The notes: generated by a model from the letters alone, not told the origin. A stretch of 64,000 nucleotides of DNA from Luteibacter sp. SG786 (GCF_011759605.1 NZ_JAAOYX010000003.1:298107-362106), one strand, 5' to 3'. Positions 15,937 to 24,820 are shown, numbered from the stretch's first letter. Program-made: numbers and translations.

Positions 15937-16770
15937 ATGCGCGGGCCGCTTGCCGCCGGTATCGGCTTCAAGCCGCAACACATCGACGACGTACTGCGAT
16001 GCACGTCGCCGGGACTGTGGCTCGAAGTGCACCCGGAAAACTACCTTGGCGGCGGTCCGCTCCCCGCAATGCTCGACGCCGTGGCGGACAGGCATCCGAT
16101 CTCGCTGCATGGCGTGTCCCTTTCGCTGGCATCTGCCGCACCGCCCGACACGAACCATCTGCGCCGCTTGCGCCGGCTCGTCGACCGCGTGAAACCGGTA
16201 CTTGTGTCCGAGCATCTGGCGTGGTCGTCATGGGCTGGCGCATACCTTCCCGACCTGCTGCCGTTCCCGCGCACGCACGAAGCCCTCGCGTGCGTGGTGG
16301 AGAACGTGCAGCGCAGCCAGGACGCCCTTGGCCGCGCGCTGTCGCTCGAAAACCCGTCGCACTATCTGCCGATCGACGGGCACGACTGGAGCGAAACCGA
16401 TTTCCTCGCCGAGCTCGTACGCCGCACGGGTTGCGGCCTGCTGCTCGACGTCAACAACGTGTACGTGAGCGCTCACAATCTCGCCCTCGACGCGCGCGCG
16501 TATCTGGACGCGTTCCCCCTGCGTGCCGTTACCGAAATTCACCTGGCGGGGCATGCCGTCGACGACGGACTCGCCGGCGGATTGCTCGTCGATTCCCACG
16601 ACAGCCCCATCGCCGATCCGGTATGGGAGCTTTATCGCCACGTGCTGGCGATCGCGGGCGCGCGCCCCACGCTGATCGAGCGCGACGGTCATGTGCCGGC
16701 CTTCGACGAACTGCATGCGGAATGCCAGCGGGCCGCCGCGTTGCTGAGCGAACGGCGGATGGCGGCATGA
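15937..16770 (+). CDS. bufB: MNIO-family bufferin-modifying enzyme BufB (DUF692)
   Basis: BufB is a multinuclear non-heme iron oxidase that modifies cysteines of the precursor. The TIM-barrel metal-site motifs are present in order: [55 protein letters not shown] and LIERDGHVP. The His, Glu, Asp and Asn ligands in these motifs are all conserved. Length (277) is normal. It overlaps bufC by 4 bases (ATGA). It is about 45% similar by eye to the second BufB at 19,080, suggesting an old duplication rather than a recent one. Confidence 0.92.
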   Translation: MRGPLAAGIGFKPQHIDDVLRCTSPGLWLEVHPENYLGGGPLPAMLDAVADRHPISLHGVSLSLASAAPPDTNHLRRLRRLVDRVKPVLVSEHLAWSSWAGAYLPDLLPFPRTHEALACVVENVQRSQDALGRALSLENPSHYLPIDGHDWSETDFLAELVRRTGCGLLLDVNNVYVSAHNLALDARAYLDAFPLRAVTEIHLAGHAVDDGLAGGLLVDSHDSPIADPVWELYRHVLAIAGARPTLIERDGHVPAFDELHAECQRAAALLSERRMAA

Positions 16771-17501
16771 ACGGGTTCGCCGCATTCCAGCGCGACTTCG
16801 CCGCCGCGCTCTTCGCCGACACGTCCTCGTTCGCTCCCGTGAGCCATCCGGCGTTCGCCGTCTACCGCAACACCGTGATGCGCGCATGCCTGGACGCGCT
16901 GGAGGCGAACTTTCCGGCCGTGGCATGCCTGGTGGGCCGCGACTGGTTCCGGTCCGCCGCCGCCATTCATGTCGCATCCTCTCCGCCGCGCGACGCACGG
17001 CTGGCCATGTACGGGGAATCGTTCGCCGACTTCCTCGCGGGCTTCGAGCCGGCGGGCAGTCTTCCCTACCTTGCCGACGTGGCCCGGCTCGACCGCCTGT
17101 ATATGGAAAGCCTGCATGCCGAGGACGTACCGACGCTGTGCGCGGATCGGTTGGCGGCGCTTGGCCCCGGGGCGTTGGCCAGGACATGCGTCCGTCCACA
17201 TCCGGCCACGCGCTGGTTCTCCTCCGCTATGCCGTCGCGAACCATCTGGGAGGCGAGCCGTCGTGGCGAGGCGGTGCACGCAGACCTCTCGTGGCAGCCC
17301 GAACAGGCGCTCGTGCTTCGCACGCCGCAGGGCGTGCACGTGCTGTCCGCGGGGCCGCTCGAGATCGATCTGCTGGAGGCATGTGCGGCCGGCGCCACGT
17401 TGGGCGAGGCGACCCTGGCCGCCGCAACAACGCACCCCGACGCCCGTATCGACCTCACGCTTTCCGGGCTCCTGCGGTCCGGTGCATTCGCCACCCCATG
17501 A
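16767..17501 (+). CDS. bufC: Bufferin partner protein BufC (DUF2063)
   Basis: The start ATG 16767 overlaps the bufB stop. The N-terminal half has the DUF2063 pattern ([74 protein letters not shown]). The C-terminal half is a winged-helix-like domain ([26 protein letters not shown]). BufC presents the precursor to BufB; the old name for the family, putative DNA-binding, is misleading. There are 11 bases between its stop and the DoxX ATG. Confidence 0.9.
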   Translation: MNGFAAFQRDFAAALFADTSSFAPVSHPAFAVYRNTVMRACLDALEANFPAVACLVGRDWFRSAAAIHVASSPPRDARLAMYGESFADFLAGFEPAGSLPYLADVARLDRLYMESLHAEDVPTLCADRLAALGPGALARTCVRPHPATRWFSSAMPSRTIWEASRRGEAVHADLSWQPEQALVLRTPQGVHVLSAGPLEIDLLEACAAGATLGEATLAAATTHPDARIDLTLSGLLRSGAFATP

Positions 17502-17512
17502 AGGAATCCACC

Positions 17513-17980
17513 ATGACATCCGACATCCTCGTATCGAGCCGCCCCACCTTGCGTGACCGCTGGAATGCCTTCGCCGATCGTCTCCAGGCATGGATCGGCC
17601 ACGACCTGCTGGCGCTGGCGGGGCGTTTTTCCATCGCCGCCATCTTCTTCCAGTCCGGGCGCACGAAAGTGGAAGGCTTCCTTACCGTTACCGACAGCAC
17701 GTACGAGCTGTTCAGCAGTGAGTACCGGTTGCCGTTGATTCCACCGGAAATCGCAGCGCATCTCTCGGCCGGCGTCGAAACCTTCGTGCCCGTTCTTCTG
17801 GTGCTTGGCCTGGCCACGCGCTTCTCGGCGTTCGTCCTGCTCGGCATGACGACCATCATCGAAATCTTCGTCTATCCCGATGCCTGGCCGACGCATCTCT
17901 CTTGGGCTGCCATTCTCCTTTACCTGCTTGGCCGCGGAGCGGGTCGGTTTTCCCTGGACCGGGTCTTCGGGATTCGCTGA
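17513..17980 (+). CDS. DoxX-family membrane protein of the bufferin operon
   Basis: This 155-residue, four-helix membrane protein has DoxX features ([54 protein letters not shown]). ATG 17513 is preferred over ATG 17498, which overlaps the previous stop, because AAGGA is 7 bases upstream of 17513. DoxX proteins often close bufferin operons and may handle quinones or redox partners, but the exact role is not established. Confidence 0.85.
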   Translation: MTSDILVSSRPTLRDRWNAFADRLQAWIGHDLLALAGRFSIAAIFFQSGRTKVEGFLTVTDSTYELFSSEYRLPLIPPEIAAHLSAGVETFVPVLLVLGLATRFSAFVLLGMTTIIEIFVYPDAWPTHLSWAAILLYLLGRGAGRFSLDRVFGIR

Positions 17981-18111
17981 CAACTCACCTAGAACAAATC
18001 TGAAAAGCGGGCCGCGCACGCATTCGGCGCCCGGCGCAGCGGCAAACTAACGGATGCGACGCCCGGCCACTCTCGGTTGCGCGCGCATTCGATAGTGGAC
18101 GGCACAGCGGT

Positions 18112-18633
18112 ATGACAGGCAAGGCACACGCGGAAGCGGATCCCAGGGCACACGAGGAAGGAGCCGCAGCGATCGCTGCCCTGCGCAGGGAGCTCCACAC
18201 AGGCATGCGCGATCTTCGCACGACGATGCGCGCCGGGCTGGACCGGTCGGGCCAGGCGTTCGCCGCCGACGCCCAGCAGACGATGACGGCGGTGCGGCAC
18301 GAGGTGAGCGAGATGGTGGGGCGAATCAATCGTGCCGCCCGCAGCTTCGAGCTGCATTCGCTCAACCTCGCGCATCTGCGCAGACGGCTCTACCTCGGCA
18401 TGGGCGGCATGCTCCTTCTTTCCCTTGCGGGCGTCGTACTCGTGTATCAGGCCTTGTATGGGCATTACCGCCAGGAGTACGAGCGCCTTCTCGGAGAAGT
18501 TGCGTACCTCAAGGCGGTGAACGGGGCGGACGTGGCTCCGTGCGGCGACGGTCGCCTCTGTGCGCGCATCGACGAGGCGGCGCCTCCCCTGGGTGGCGAT
18601 GGGCAGTACCGGCTCGTTCTGCCGAGGCCTTGA
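18112..18633 (+). CDS. Single-pass membrane protein with coiled coil, unknown function (173 aa)
   Basis: The N-terminal 85 residues are helical with heptad-like spacing (AAIAALRRELHTGMRDLRTTMRAGLDRSGQAFAADAQQTMTAVRHEV). One membrane segment follows (GMGGMLLLSLAGVVLVYQALY). The C-terminal 55 residues, probably periplasmic, carry two cysteines (APCGDGRLCARID). The shape resembles small mobilisation or phasin-like proteins, but I do not recognise it. It lies between the two bufferin operons, before the second SigF promoter, and need not belong to either. Confidence 0.6.
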   Translation: MTGKAHAEADPRAHEEGAAAIAALRRELHTGMRDLRTTMRAGLDRSGQAFAADAQQTMTAVRHEVSEMVGRINRAARSFELHSLNLAHLRRRLYLGMGGMLLLSLAGVVLVYQALYGHYRQEYERLLGEVAYLKAVNGADVAPCGDGRLCARIDEAAPPLGGDGQYRLVLPRP

Positions 18634-18689
18634 AGCCCCAAGCGTTCCATGAACGTCCGGTCCTCCCCGATGGGAAAAAGGTATCCTTC

Positions 18690-18718
18690 TGTAACCGACG
18701 GGCCGGGTCGAACGAATT
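18690..18718 (+). promoter_or_regulatory. SigF-type promoter of the bufA2 operon
   Basis: TGTAACC (18690-18696) and CGAATT (18713-18718) are 16 bases apart, as in the two promoters near 15,550. A transcript start near 18726 would give a leader of about 37 bases, nearly the same as for bufA1. Confidence 0.78.
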
Positions 18719-18762
18719 CGACAATGCCATTTCGGCAAACCTTCCTGTCACGGAGAAAGATC

Positions 18763-19026
18763 ATGAATACCGCCACCCACAGCATCGCCGCCGCTGCCGC
18801 CGTCTTCGCCGTCTCGGTCGCCGCGATCTCCGCGCCCGCCCACGCCGGGGAACAGGCCGCCGGCAAGACGGTGCATTGCTACGGCATCAACAGCTGCAAG
18901 GGCACGTCGGACTGCAAGACCGCCCACAACGACTGCAAGGGCATGAACAGCTGCAAGGGCCAGGGCTTCAAGGAAGTTTCCGTGAAGGAATGCAAGGCCC
19001 AGGGCGGCAGCGAAACCGCCAAGTAA
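18763..19026 (+). CDS. bufA2: Bufferin precursor BufA2 family
   Basis: The 87-residue protein has a signal peptide (SIAAAAAVFAVSVAAISAPAHA, cut before GEQA). The Cys/Lys/Gly-rich mature part (HCYGINSCKGTSDCK, HNDCKGMNSCKGQGF, VKECKAQGG) contains seven cysteines, several in the C-K-G setting typical of BufA2. The start at ATG 18763 is supported by GGAG upstream and by the promoter 45 bases before it. The product should be a copper-binding modified peptide. It differs in family from bufA1, so the two operons are not simple copies. Confidence 0.88.
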   Translation: MNTATHSIAAAAAVFAVSVAAISAPAHAGEQAAGKTVHCYGINSCKGTSDCKTAHNDCKGMNSCKGQGFKEVSVKECKAQGGSETAK

Positions 19027-19033
19027 TCGTGGT

Positions 19034-19062
19034 GGCCCGGCCGGCCTCGCGGCGGCCGGGCC
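19034..19062 (+). terminator. Strong hairpin between bufA2 and bufB, likely attenuator
   Basis: GGCCCGGCCG (19034-19043) pairs perfectly with CGGCCGGGCC (19053-19062), and TTT follows. It starts 7 bases after the bufA2 stop. Such a hairpin lets the precursor be expressed at a higher level than its modifying enzymes by partial termination or mRNA protection. Confidence 0.7.
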
Positions 19063-19079
19063 TTTGCGTGGAGCATCCG

Positions 19080-19922
19080 ATGTCCCATTCCCCACCGACA
19101 GCGATATCCGGGTTCGGACTGGGCCTGCGGGTTCCCCATTACGACGACTTCCTCGGAGCACAGCAGCCCGTCGACTTCCTCGAAGTGATCTCCGAGAACT
19201 TCATGGTGGATGGCGGCAGGCCGCTCGATGTGCTCACCCGTATCCGCGAGCGCTACCCGGTGGTAATGCACGGCGTGTCGATGAACATCGGTTCGAGCGA
19301 CGGCGTGGACCCCGTCTACCTGCGCCGCCTGCGCCGGCTTGCGGATCGCGTGCAGCCGTCATGGGTATCCGACCACCTCTGCTGGACAGGTGTGGAAGGC
19401 TTCAATTCGCACGACCTCCTTCCGTTGCCTTACTCGGAAGAAGCGCTCGATCTCGTGGTCTCGAACGTGCACGCCGCGCAGGACGCCCTGGGGCGCCCGC
19501 TGGTGCTGGAGAATCCTTCCACGTATCTCGCCTTTCCCGAGGCCGCCATGGGCGAGGCCGCGTTCCTCGCCGAGTTGTGCGCACGCACGGGATGTTATCT
19601 GCTGCTCGATGTCAACAACATCTACGTGAGCGCCACGAACCACGGACACGACCCGGACGACTGGCTGCGCCATCTGCCGCTCGACCGGGTGCTTCAGGTC
19701 CATCTCGCGGGGCACAGCCAGGGCACCGACATGCTGATCGACACGCACGATGCTCCGGTGTGCGATCCGGTGTGGGACCTGTACGCGCGCTTTGCCGAAC
19801 GGCTCGGCGACGTGGCGGTCATGATCGAGCGCGACGACCGTATCCCGCCCCTCCGCGAACTGCTGGCGGAGCTTGCACACGCTCGCGAGCTGGCCGCTCG
19901 CGCCGGGGCACGCGCCGCATGA
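19080..19922 (+). CDS. bufB: MNIO-family bufferin-modifying enzyme BufB, second copy (DUF692)
   Basis: All MNIO metal-site motifs are present: VMHGVSMNIG, VSDHLCWTG, LENPSTYLAF, LLLDVNNIYVSATNHG, QVHLAGHS, IDTHDAP and MIERDDRIP. Length is 280. The start could be ATG 19080 or the GTG four codons earlier. Together with the bufA2 gene upstream and bufC downstream (ATGA overlap) it makes a complete second bufferin unit. The substrate is presumably the adjacent BufA2 peptide. Confidence 0.92.
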   Translation: MSHSPPTAISGFGLGLRVPHYDDFLGAQQPVDFLEVISENFMVDGGRPLDVLTRIRERYPVVMHGVSMNIGSSDGVDPVYLRRLRRLADRVQPSWVSDHLCWTGVEGFNSHDLLPLPYSEEALDLVVSNVHAAQDALGRPLVLENPSTYLAFPEAAMGEAAFLAELCARTGCYLLLDVNNIYVSATNHGHDPDDWLRHLPLDRVLQVHLAGHSQGTDMLIDTHDAPVCDPVWDLYARFAERLGDVAVMIERDDRIPPLRELLAELAHARELAARAGARAA

Positions 19923-20653
19923 ACCTCACCGAGCAACAACGCGCCTTCGCCGCCGCGATCGCGTCGGGCACGGTGCCCGAGGGCATCGATCCGCGTGGCA
20001 TGGCCGTGTATGCGAACAACTATCGTGCCCAGCTCCTCGCCTGCCTGCGCGACACCTATGCCAAGACCGTGCTCTGGCTGGGCGACGACGCTTTCGACGC
20101 CAACGCCCGCCGTTATATCGACCGCCATGCGCCGTCGTCATGGACGCTGGACGATTACGGCAGCGAATTCGCCGACTGGCTCGACCATGCCTATCCGGCG
20201 GACGCGGAGGTCGGCGAGCTGGCATGGCTGGACTGGCACCTTCGCCGCGCTTTCGCAGGCCCCGACGTGCAACCCATGGAAGTACGCGACCTGACAGCCG
20301 ACGACTGGGACCGCGTGGAAATCGACTTCGTGCCGACGCTGCGCTTTCGCCTCATGCGCAGCAACGCCGTGGCACTGTGGCGCGCACTGGCCGACGAGGT
20401 GTCGCCACCGCCGATCGTTCTGGTGGACGCAGGCGTCGGTGCGCGCGTGTGGCGGCAGGGTCTGTCGCCCCGTTTCGCCAGCATGACCGCGGACGAAGCC
20501 ACATGCCTGGATCTCGCACTCGCAGGAGCCAGCTTCGGCGAAATCTGCGCCGGCCTGCGCCGCACACACGACGAGGAGCAGACTGCCCGCATCGCCGGCG
20601 GTTGCCTGGGCGCGTGGACAGCCGAGGGCATGATCCGCGGTTTGCGTCGATGA
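19919..20653 (+). CDS. bufC: Bufferin partner protein BufC, second copy (DUF2063)
   Basis: The start overlaps the bufB stop by 4 bases. DUF2063 motifs are visible (QQRAFAAAIASG, MAVYANNYRAQLLACLRDTYAKTVLWLG, LDDYGSEFADWLDHAYP, VGELAWLDWHLRRAF). A C-terminal winged-helix-like domain follows (ATCLDLALAGASFGEICAGL). The length is identical to the first BufC (244). The stop overlaps the start of a kinase-like gene, so the second operon ends differently from the first. Confidence 0.9.
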   Translation: MNLTEQQRAFAAAIASGTVPEGIDPRGMAVYANNYRAQLLACLRDTYAKTVLWLGDDAFDANARRYIDRHAPSSWTLDDYGSEFADWLDHAYPADAEVGELAWLDWHLRRAFAGPDVQPMEVRDLTADDWDRVEIDFVPTLRFRLMRSNAVALWRALADEVSPPPIVLVDAGVGARVWRQGLSPRFASMTADEATCLDLALAGASFGEICAGLRRTHDEEQTARIAGGCLGAWTAEGMIRGLRR

Positions 20654-21783
20654 TCGACGATGCACATCTCGCGCATGGCCTCGCCGGCGATCAACTCACG
20701 CCCGACTGGCCGCCTCTCGTGGCGAACGAGGTGTCGTCGGTCGTCGAGCGCATTCCCGGCCTGGGTGCGCTACGTGTCATCGAATGGCGAAGCCCGCGGC
20801 CGCTTTCCGCCGCCGCGCTCGTGGCCACGGCAAACGGTCGTGTATTCGTCAAGCGGCATCACCGCAGCGTGCGTACCGAGGCCACACTGAGCGAGGAACA
20901 TCGGTTCGCCGCCCACCTTCGCGAACGCGGTGTTCCCATGCCGCGCGTTCTCCACGACGCCGAGGGCGCCACCGTCTTCGGTACCCACGACTGGGTCTAC
21001 GAGGTCCACGAGCCCGCGCGCGGCGCCGACATCTATCGCGACGCATTCTCCTGGTCGCCCATCGGAGGCAGGGAGCACGCGCTCGCGGCGGGAGCGATGC
21101 TGGCAAGGCTGCATGTGGCCGCCGAGCACTACGAGGCACCGCAGCGGAATACGCACATCCTCGTCGCGCGTGCGGACATCCTCGCATCGAGCGATCCGCT
21201 GGCGGCCATCGCCGCGCAGCTTCCCTCGCGTCCCGGGCTGGCCCGCTACCTTGCCGCGCGCGACTGGCGCAGCGAGATCGGCGCCGCCATCCTTCCCTGG
21301 CACGATCGCGTCGCCGCCCGGTTGCGTGCCCAGCCGCCGCTCTGGACCCACGGCGACTGGCACGTCTCGAACCTGTGCTGGAGCGGCCCGGAGGACGACG
21401 CGGTCATCACCGACGTGCTCGATGTCGGCCTCGCCGCGCGCACCTTCGCGATGTTCGACCTCGCCACCGCCATCGAGCGCAATGCCATCGCCTGGCTGGA
21501 GGTGAACCGGGGAGACATCGCGAGGCACGACCTCGCCCTGGCGATCGTCGCGGGGTACCGGTCCGTCCGGCCGTTCGACGCCGCCGCGATAGACCTGCTC
21601 GCGGAACTTCTTCCGCTCGTGCACCTGGATTTCGCGCTGTCCGAGGTCGAGTACTTCGAGGGCATCACGAAGCGCCGGGATCACGCGGATGTGGCCTACC
21701 ACACCTTCCTGCGCGGCCACGCCGCGTGGTTCGAAGGCGCCCACGGCCGGGCCCTGCTTGAGGCCATTCGCAGCGCCGCTTGA
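20650..21783 (+). CDS. APH/choline-kinase-fold phosphotransferase
   Basis: The 377-residue protein has the aminoglycoside phosphotransferase fold. An ATP-site Lys lies in VFVKRHHRSVRTE, the catalytic loop is LWTHGDWHVSNLCW, and the metal-binding Asp lies in ITDVLDVG. It starts at ATG 20650, overlapping the BufC stop (ATGA), so it is part of the second bufferin transcript. A TPP riboswitch controlling thiamine uptake genes begins just after its stop, so thiamine or a precursor is a conceivable substrate, but nothing in the sequence proves it. Homoserine-kinase-like or small-molecule kinase roles are also possible. Confidence 0.8.
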   Translation: MIDDAHLAHGLAGDQLTPDWPPLVANEVSSVVERIPGLGALRVIEWRSPRPLSAAALVATANGRVFVKRHHRSVRTEATLSEEHRFAAHLRERGVPMPRVLHDAEGATVFGTHDWVYEVHEPARGADIYRDAFSWSPIGGREHALAAGAMLARLHVAAEHYEAPQRNTHILVARADILASSDPLAAIAAQLPSRPGLARYLAARDWRSEIGAAILPWHDRVAARLRAQPPLWTHGDWHVSNLCWSGPEDDAVITDVLDVGLAARTFAMFDLATAIERNAIAWLEVNRGDIARHDLALAIVAGYRSVRPFDAAAIDLLAELLPLVHLDFALSEVEYFEGITKRRDHADVAYHTFLRGHAAWFEGAHGRALLEAIRSAA

Positions 21784-21805
21784 CGATTCGTGGTTCAATA
21801 CGCGT

Positions 21806-21893
21806 TCTAGAAGCGGGGGTGCCTGGCAAAGCCGGGCTGAGAGAGTCCCTTGGAACCTGACCCGGTTAGTACCGGCGTAGGGAGCTTGCAGAA
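21806..21893 (+). promoter_or_regulatory. TPP (thi-box) riboswitch
   Basis: The conserved thi-box elements are present in order: GGGGGTGCC (about 21815-21823), GGCTGAGAGAG (21835-21845), ACCTGACCCGGTTAGTACCGGCGTAGGGA (21854-21882) and a closing strand GCTTGCAG. It lies 60 bases before the TonB receptor gene. Binding of thiamine pyrophosphate should shut off the operon that follows. Confidence 0.93.
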
Positions 21894-21955
21894 TCACTGA
21901 AGGCCGATCGCGCCAGTGGTTCGCCGTCGCTTCGTCCGTGGACCCGAAGACGACG

Positions 21956-24133
21956 ATGACCCTCTCCCGCACTCCGCTTTTCCTCGCCCTGCTGTTCGCC
22001 GCCTCCGCCCATGCGGCCGACGAACCGGCCACCCCTCAGCAGGCACGCACCCTGCCCACGGTGGATGTTCACGCGACCACCGCGAACAGCTACCGCGCGA
22101 CGGACTCGCAGCTGGATACCTTCGGCAGCTTCGGCAGCGCGCCGCTGCACGACACCCCCGCGTCCATCACGGTGTTGACCCGGGCGCAGATCGACGATCG
22201 CCAGCCGCGCACGCTCAGCGAACTCGTGCGCGGCGACGCCGCGATCAACGACAACTATGCCCCCGCCGGGTATTACCAGGACGTGTCCATCCGCGGCTTC
22301 CCGCTCGATCTCGCCACCGGCTTCCGCTTCAACGGCATGATCATGTCGGCGGAACAGCTGCTGGCGCTCGAAGGGAAGGAGCGCGTGGAGGTGCTGAAAG
22401 GCCTGGGCGGACTGGAAGCCGGCGTAGTGGAACCGGGCGGCCTGGTGAACTACGTGAGCAAGCGCGCAGCGAACGTGCACACCGCCACACTCGGCACCGA
22501 CTCGCACGGCTCGAACTACGAAGCCCTGGACCTAGGCACCTGGTTCACGCCGGACTTCGGCATGCGTGTGAACGCCGCCAACGAGAAGACCCATTCGTAC
22601 ATCGAGCACGCCGACGGCCGTCGCAGCTTCGTTTCCGTGGCCGCGGACTGGAAGATCGGCGAGAAGGCCACGCTGCTGCTGGACACCGACTACCAGACCA
22701 GCGGCCAGCGCTCGGCGTCGGGCTACCAGCTGCTGGGCGGCACGGATCTGCCGCGACACCCGAGCCGCACACGGCTGCTCGGCTATCAGCCGTGGCAGCG
22801 TCCGGTGGGCATCCATTCGAGCAACACGTCGCTTCGTTTCAACTACCGTTTCAGCGACAACTGGAACGCGCAGGTTTCCGCGGGACACAGCCACACCGTG
22901 ATCGACGACAACGTGGCGTTCGCGTACGGCTGCTTCTACTCCGAGGCATGCGCTTCCGGGGCCACTCCGGGCTATTTCTTCGCACCCAACGGCGACTACG
23001 ACGTGTACGACTTCCGCAGCCCGGACGACACACGGCGGAACGACGAGGTGCGTGGCGTGCTAACAGGCAGCTTCGCCACGGGGTCTGTCGATCACGAGTT
23101 GAACGTCGGTGCGACGTCGTTCCGCCGCACCGTCGACCAGCGCGCCTATGTGTACGACTACGTGGGTACCGCCAATATCGACGACCGTGCGGTGCCGGTG
23201 TTCGACCCCTCGCCGAACCAGCCGGGGCCATCGGTGCGTCGCCTCACGAGCTGGCAGCGCACCCTGTTCGCCATCGACCGCGTGCACCTGGGCGAGACAT
23301 GGCAGGTGCTGGCGGGCGCGCGTTTCGTCCGTCTCGACGAGCGTTCGTACGACAGCGACGGCGCGCTCGAACGCAACACCCGCATGAGCAAGTCGTTGCC
23401 TCAGGCCGCCGTGCTCTGGCAGCCCACGGCGCCCCTGACCACGTACCTGAGCTACGGAGAAGGGTTGTCGCTGGGGCGCGAGGCGCCTTACTGGACGTCG
23501 AACGGCGGCACCACGCTCGCGCCGCTGCATTCGCGACAGGTGGAGGCCGGCGTGAAGTATGCAGTAAACGACGCGTTCGACGTGCAGGCCGCCATCTTCC
23601 GCATCCGGCAGGCCTACCAGTTCGCGCGGCCTGACGATACGGCCGAAGGCTTCACCTTCGTGCAGCAGGGGCAGGAAGTGCACACGGGCTTGGAGCTGAA
23701 CCTCGCGGGCCGCGTCACCGAGAACCTGCGGCTTACCGCCAGCGCCAACGCCATCCGTGCGCGCGCCGAAAATACCGGCGTTCCGGCTTACGAAGACCAC
23801 CAGGTCGTGAACGTGCCGCGCTGGCGCACGGCGGTCTACGCCGACTACAGCCTGCCGTTCGCGCCTGGCCTGGCCGTGCTCGGCGGGTGGCGCTACGCCG
23901 GCTCGAACGTCGCTACGCCGGACGGCGAGCGCCGGGTGCCGGCGTACCACGTGTTCGATGCGGGCCTGCGCTATGCGACGAGCGTGAGCGGCCACGCGCT
24001 CACCTTCCGGCTCAATGTCGACAACGTCTTCAACCATTTCTACTGGCGCGACACGGGATCGTCCGGCGGCGACAGCTATCTTTTCCCGGGGATGCCTCGC
24101 CTCGCACGCCTGTCGATGACGTATGACTTTTGA
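21956..24133 (+). CDS. TonB-dependent outer-membrane receptor, thiamine-type
   Basis: A signal peptide (SRTPLFLALLFAASAHA) is followed by a plug domain (about residues 40-155, PASITVLTRAQIDDRQPRTLSELVRGD and ERVEVLKGLGGLEAGVVEPGG) and a 22-strand-type barrel that ends in terminal Phe. By sequence it resembles ferric-siderophore receptors of the FhuE/FpvA type, but the upstream TPP riboswitch and the downstream PnuT gene point to thiamine or a thiamine derivative as substrate. ATG 21956 is taken as the start; a GTG at 21938 is in frame. It overlaps pnuT by 11 bases. Confidence 0.88.
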   Translation: MTLSRTPLFLALLFAASAHAADEPATPQQARTLPTVDVHATTANSYRATDSQLDTFGSFGSAPLHDTPASITVLTRAQIDDRQPRTLSELVRGDAAINDNYAPAGYYQDVSIRGFPLDLATGFRFNGMIMSAEQLLALEGKERVEVLKGLGGLEAGVVEPGGLVNYVSKRAANVHTATLGTDSHGSNYEALDLGTWFTPDFGMRVNAANEKTHSYIEHADGRRSFVSVAADWKIGEKATLLLDTDYQTSGQRSASGYQLLGGTDLPRHPSRTRLLGYQPWQRPVGIHSSNTSLRFNYRFSDNWNAQVSAGHSHTVIDDNVAFAYGCFYSEACASGATPGYFFAPNGDYDVYDFRSPDDTRRNDEVRGVLTGSFATGSVDHELNVGATSFRRTVDQRAYVYDYVGTANIDDRAVPVFDPSPNQPGPSVRRLTSWQRTLFAIDRVHLGETWQVLAGARFVRLDERSYDSDGALERNTRMSKSLPQAAVLWQPTAPLTTYLSYGEGLSLGREAPYWTSNGGTTLAPLHSRQVEAGVKYAVNDAFDVQAAIFRIRQAYQFARPDDTAEGFTFVQQGQEVHTGLELNLAGRVTENLRLTASANAIRARAENTGVPAYEDHQVVNVPRWRTAVYADYSLPFAPGLAVLGGWRYAGSNVATPDGERRVPAYHVFDAGLRYATSVSGHALTFRLNVDNVFNHFYWRDTGSSGGDSYLFPGMPRLARLSMTYDF

Positions 24134-24716
24134 ATTGTCCCCCTTCGAGGTGTTCGCCGCGCTGGTGAGCGCGGCGGGCGTATGGCTTACCGCGCGGCGC
24201 AGCCCGTGGTGCTGGCCGGTGGGCCTGGTGTCGGTGCTCGCGTACGCATGGATCTTCGTCGATGCGCGGCTGTATTCGGACACCTTGCTTCAGGCCATCT
24301 TCGCCGTGCTGATCCTGTACGGATGGCATCGCTGGCTGCGCAACCTCGACGGCAGCGGCCACGTGCGCGTCGCCACGCTGCCGGCGCGCGACGCGGCGCT
24401 GCATCTGGCGATAGGCACGGCGGCGGCGCTCGCGCTGGGTTACGGCATGCATCGCTACACCGATGCCTCGCTACCGTGGCTGGACGCGGTGCTCACCGCC
24501 TTCAGCCTCGTCGCGCAATGGTGGCAGGCGCGGCGCCACGCGGCCGCGTGGTGGCTGTGGATCGTGGTCGATGTCTTCTACGTGGGGGAATACGTGTACA
24601 AGTCGCTGCCAGTGACGGCGATGCTGTACACCGGATTCATTGTGCTGGCGGCAATGGGCCTCAGGGCGTGGCGCAGAGGCCTGGACGGACAACAAAGTCC
24701 GCGATTTTCAGATTAG
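24123..24716 (+). CDS. pnuT: PnuC-family transporter, probable thiamine transporter PnuT
   Basis: The 197-residue membrane protein has about seven segments and PnuC motifs: SPWCWPVGLVSVLAYAWIF, LYGWHRWLRN, LVAQWWQARRHAAAWWLWIVVDVFYV and EYVYKSL. PnuC proteins mediate facilitated diffusion of NMN/nicotinamide riboside, riboflavin (PnuX) or thiamine (PnuT), with trapping by phosphorylation. Control by the TPP riboswitch marks this as PnuT. No thiamine kinase follows in the operon; the nearest kinase-like gene lies upstream of the riboswitch. Confidence 0.85.
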   Translation: MTFELSPFEVFAALVSAAGVWLTARRSPWCWPVGLVSVLAYAWIFVDARLYSDTLLQAIFAVLILYGWHRWLRNLDGSGHVRVATLPARDAALHLAIGTAAALALGYGMHRYTDASLPWLDAVLTAFSLVAQWWQARRHAAAWWLWIVVDVFYVGEYVYKSLPVTAMLYTGFIVLAAMGLRAWRRGLDGQQSPRFSD

Positions 24717-24820
24717 TTCCATTGGGCAAGACCGGCGAAGTGCCGCATCATTGCCGGGTCGCCGCGGGTTGGTGGAGTTCGCTCAAGGACTTGAGTGCCA
24801 CACGCCAGCCGGTGAACGGC

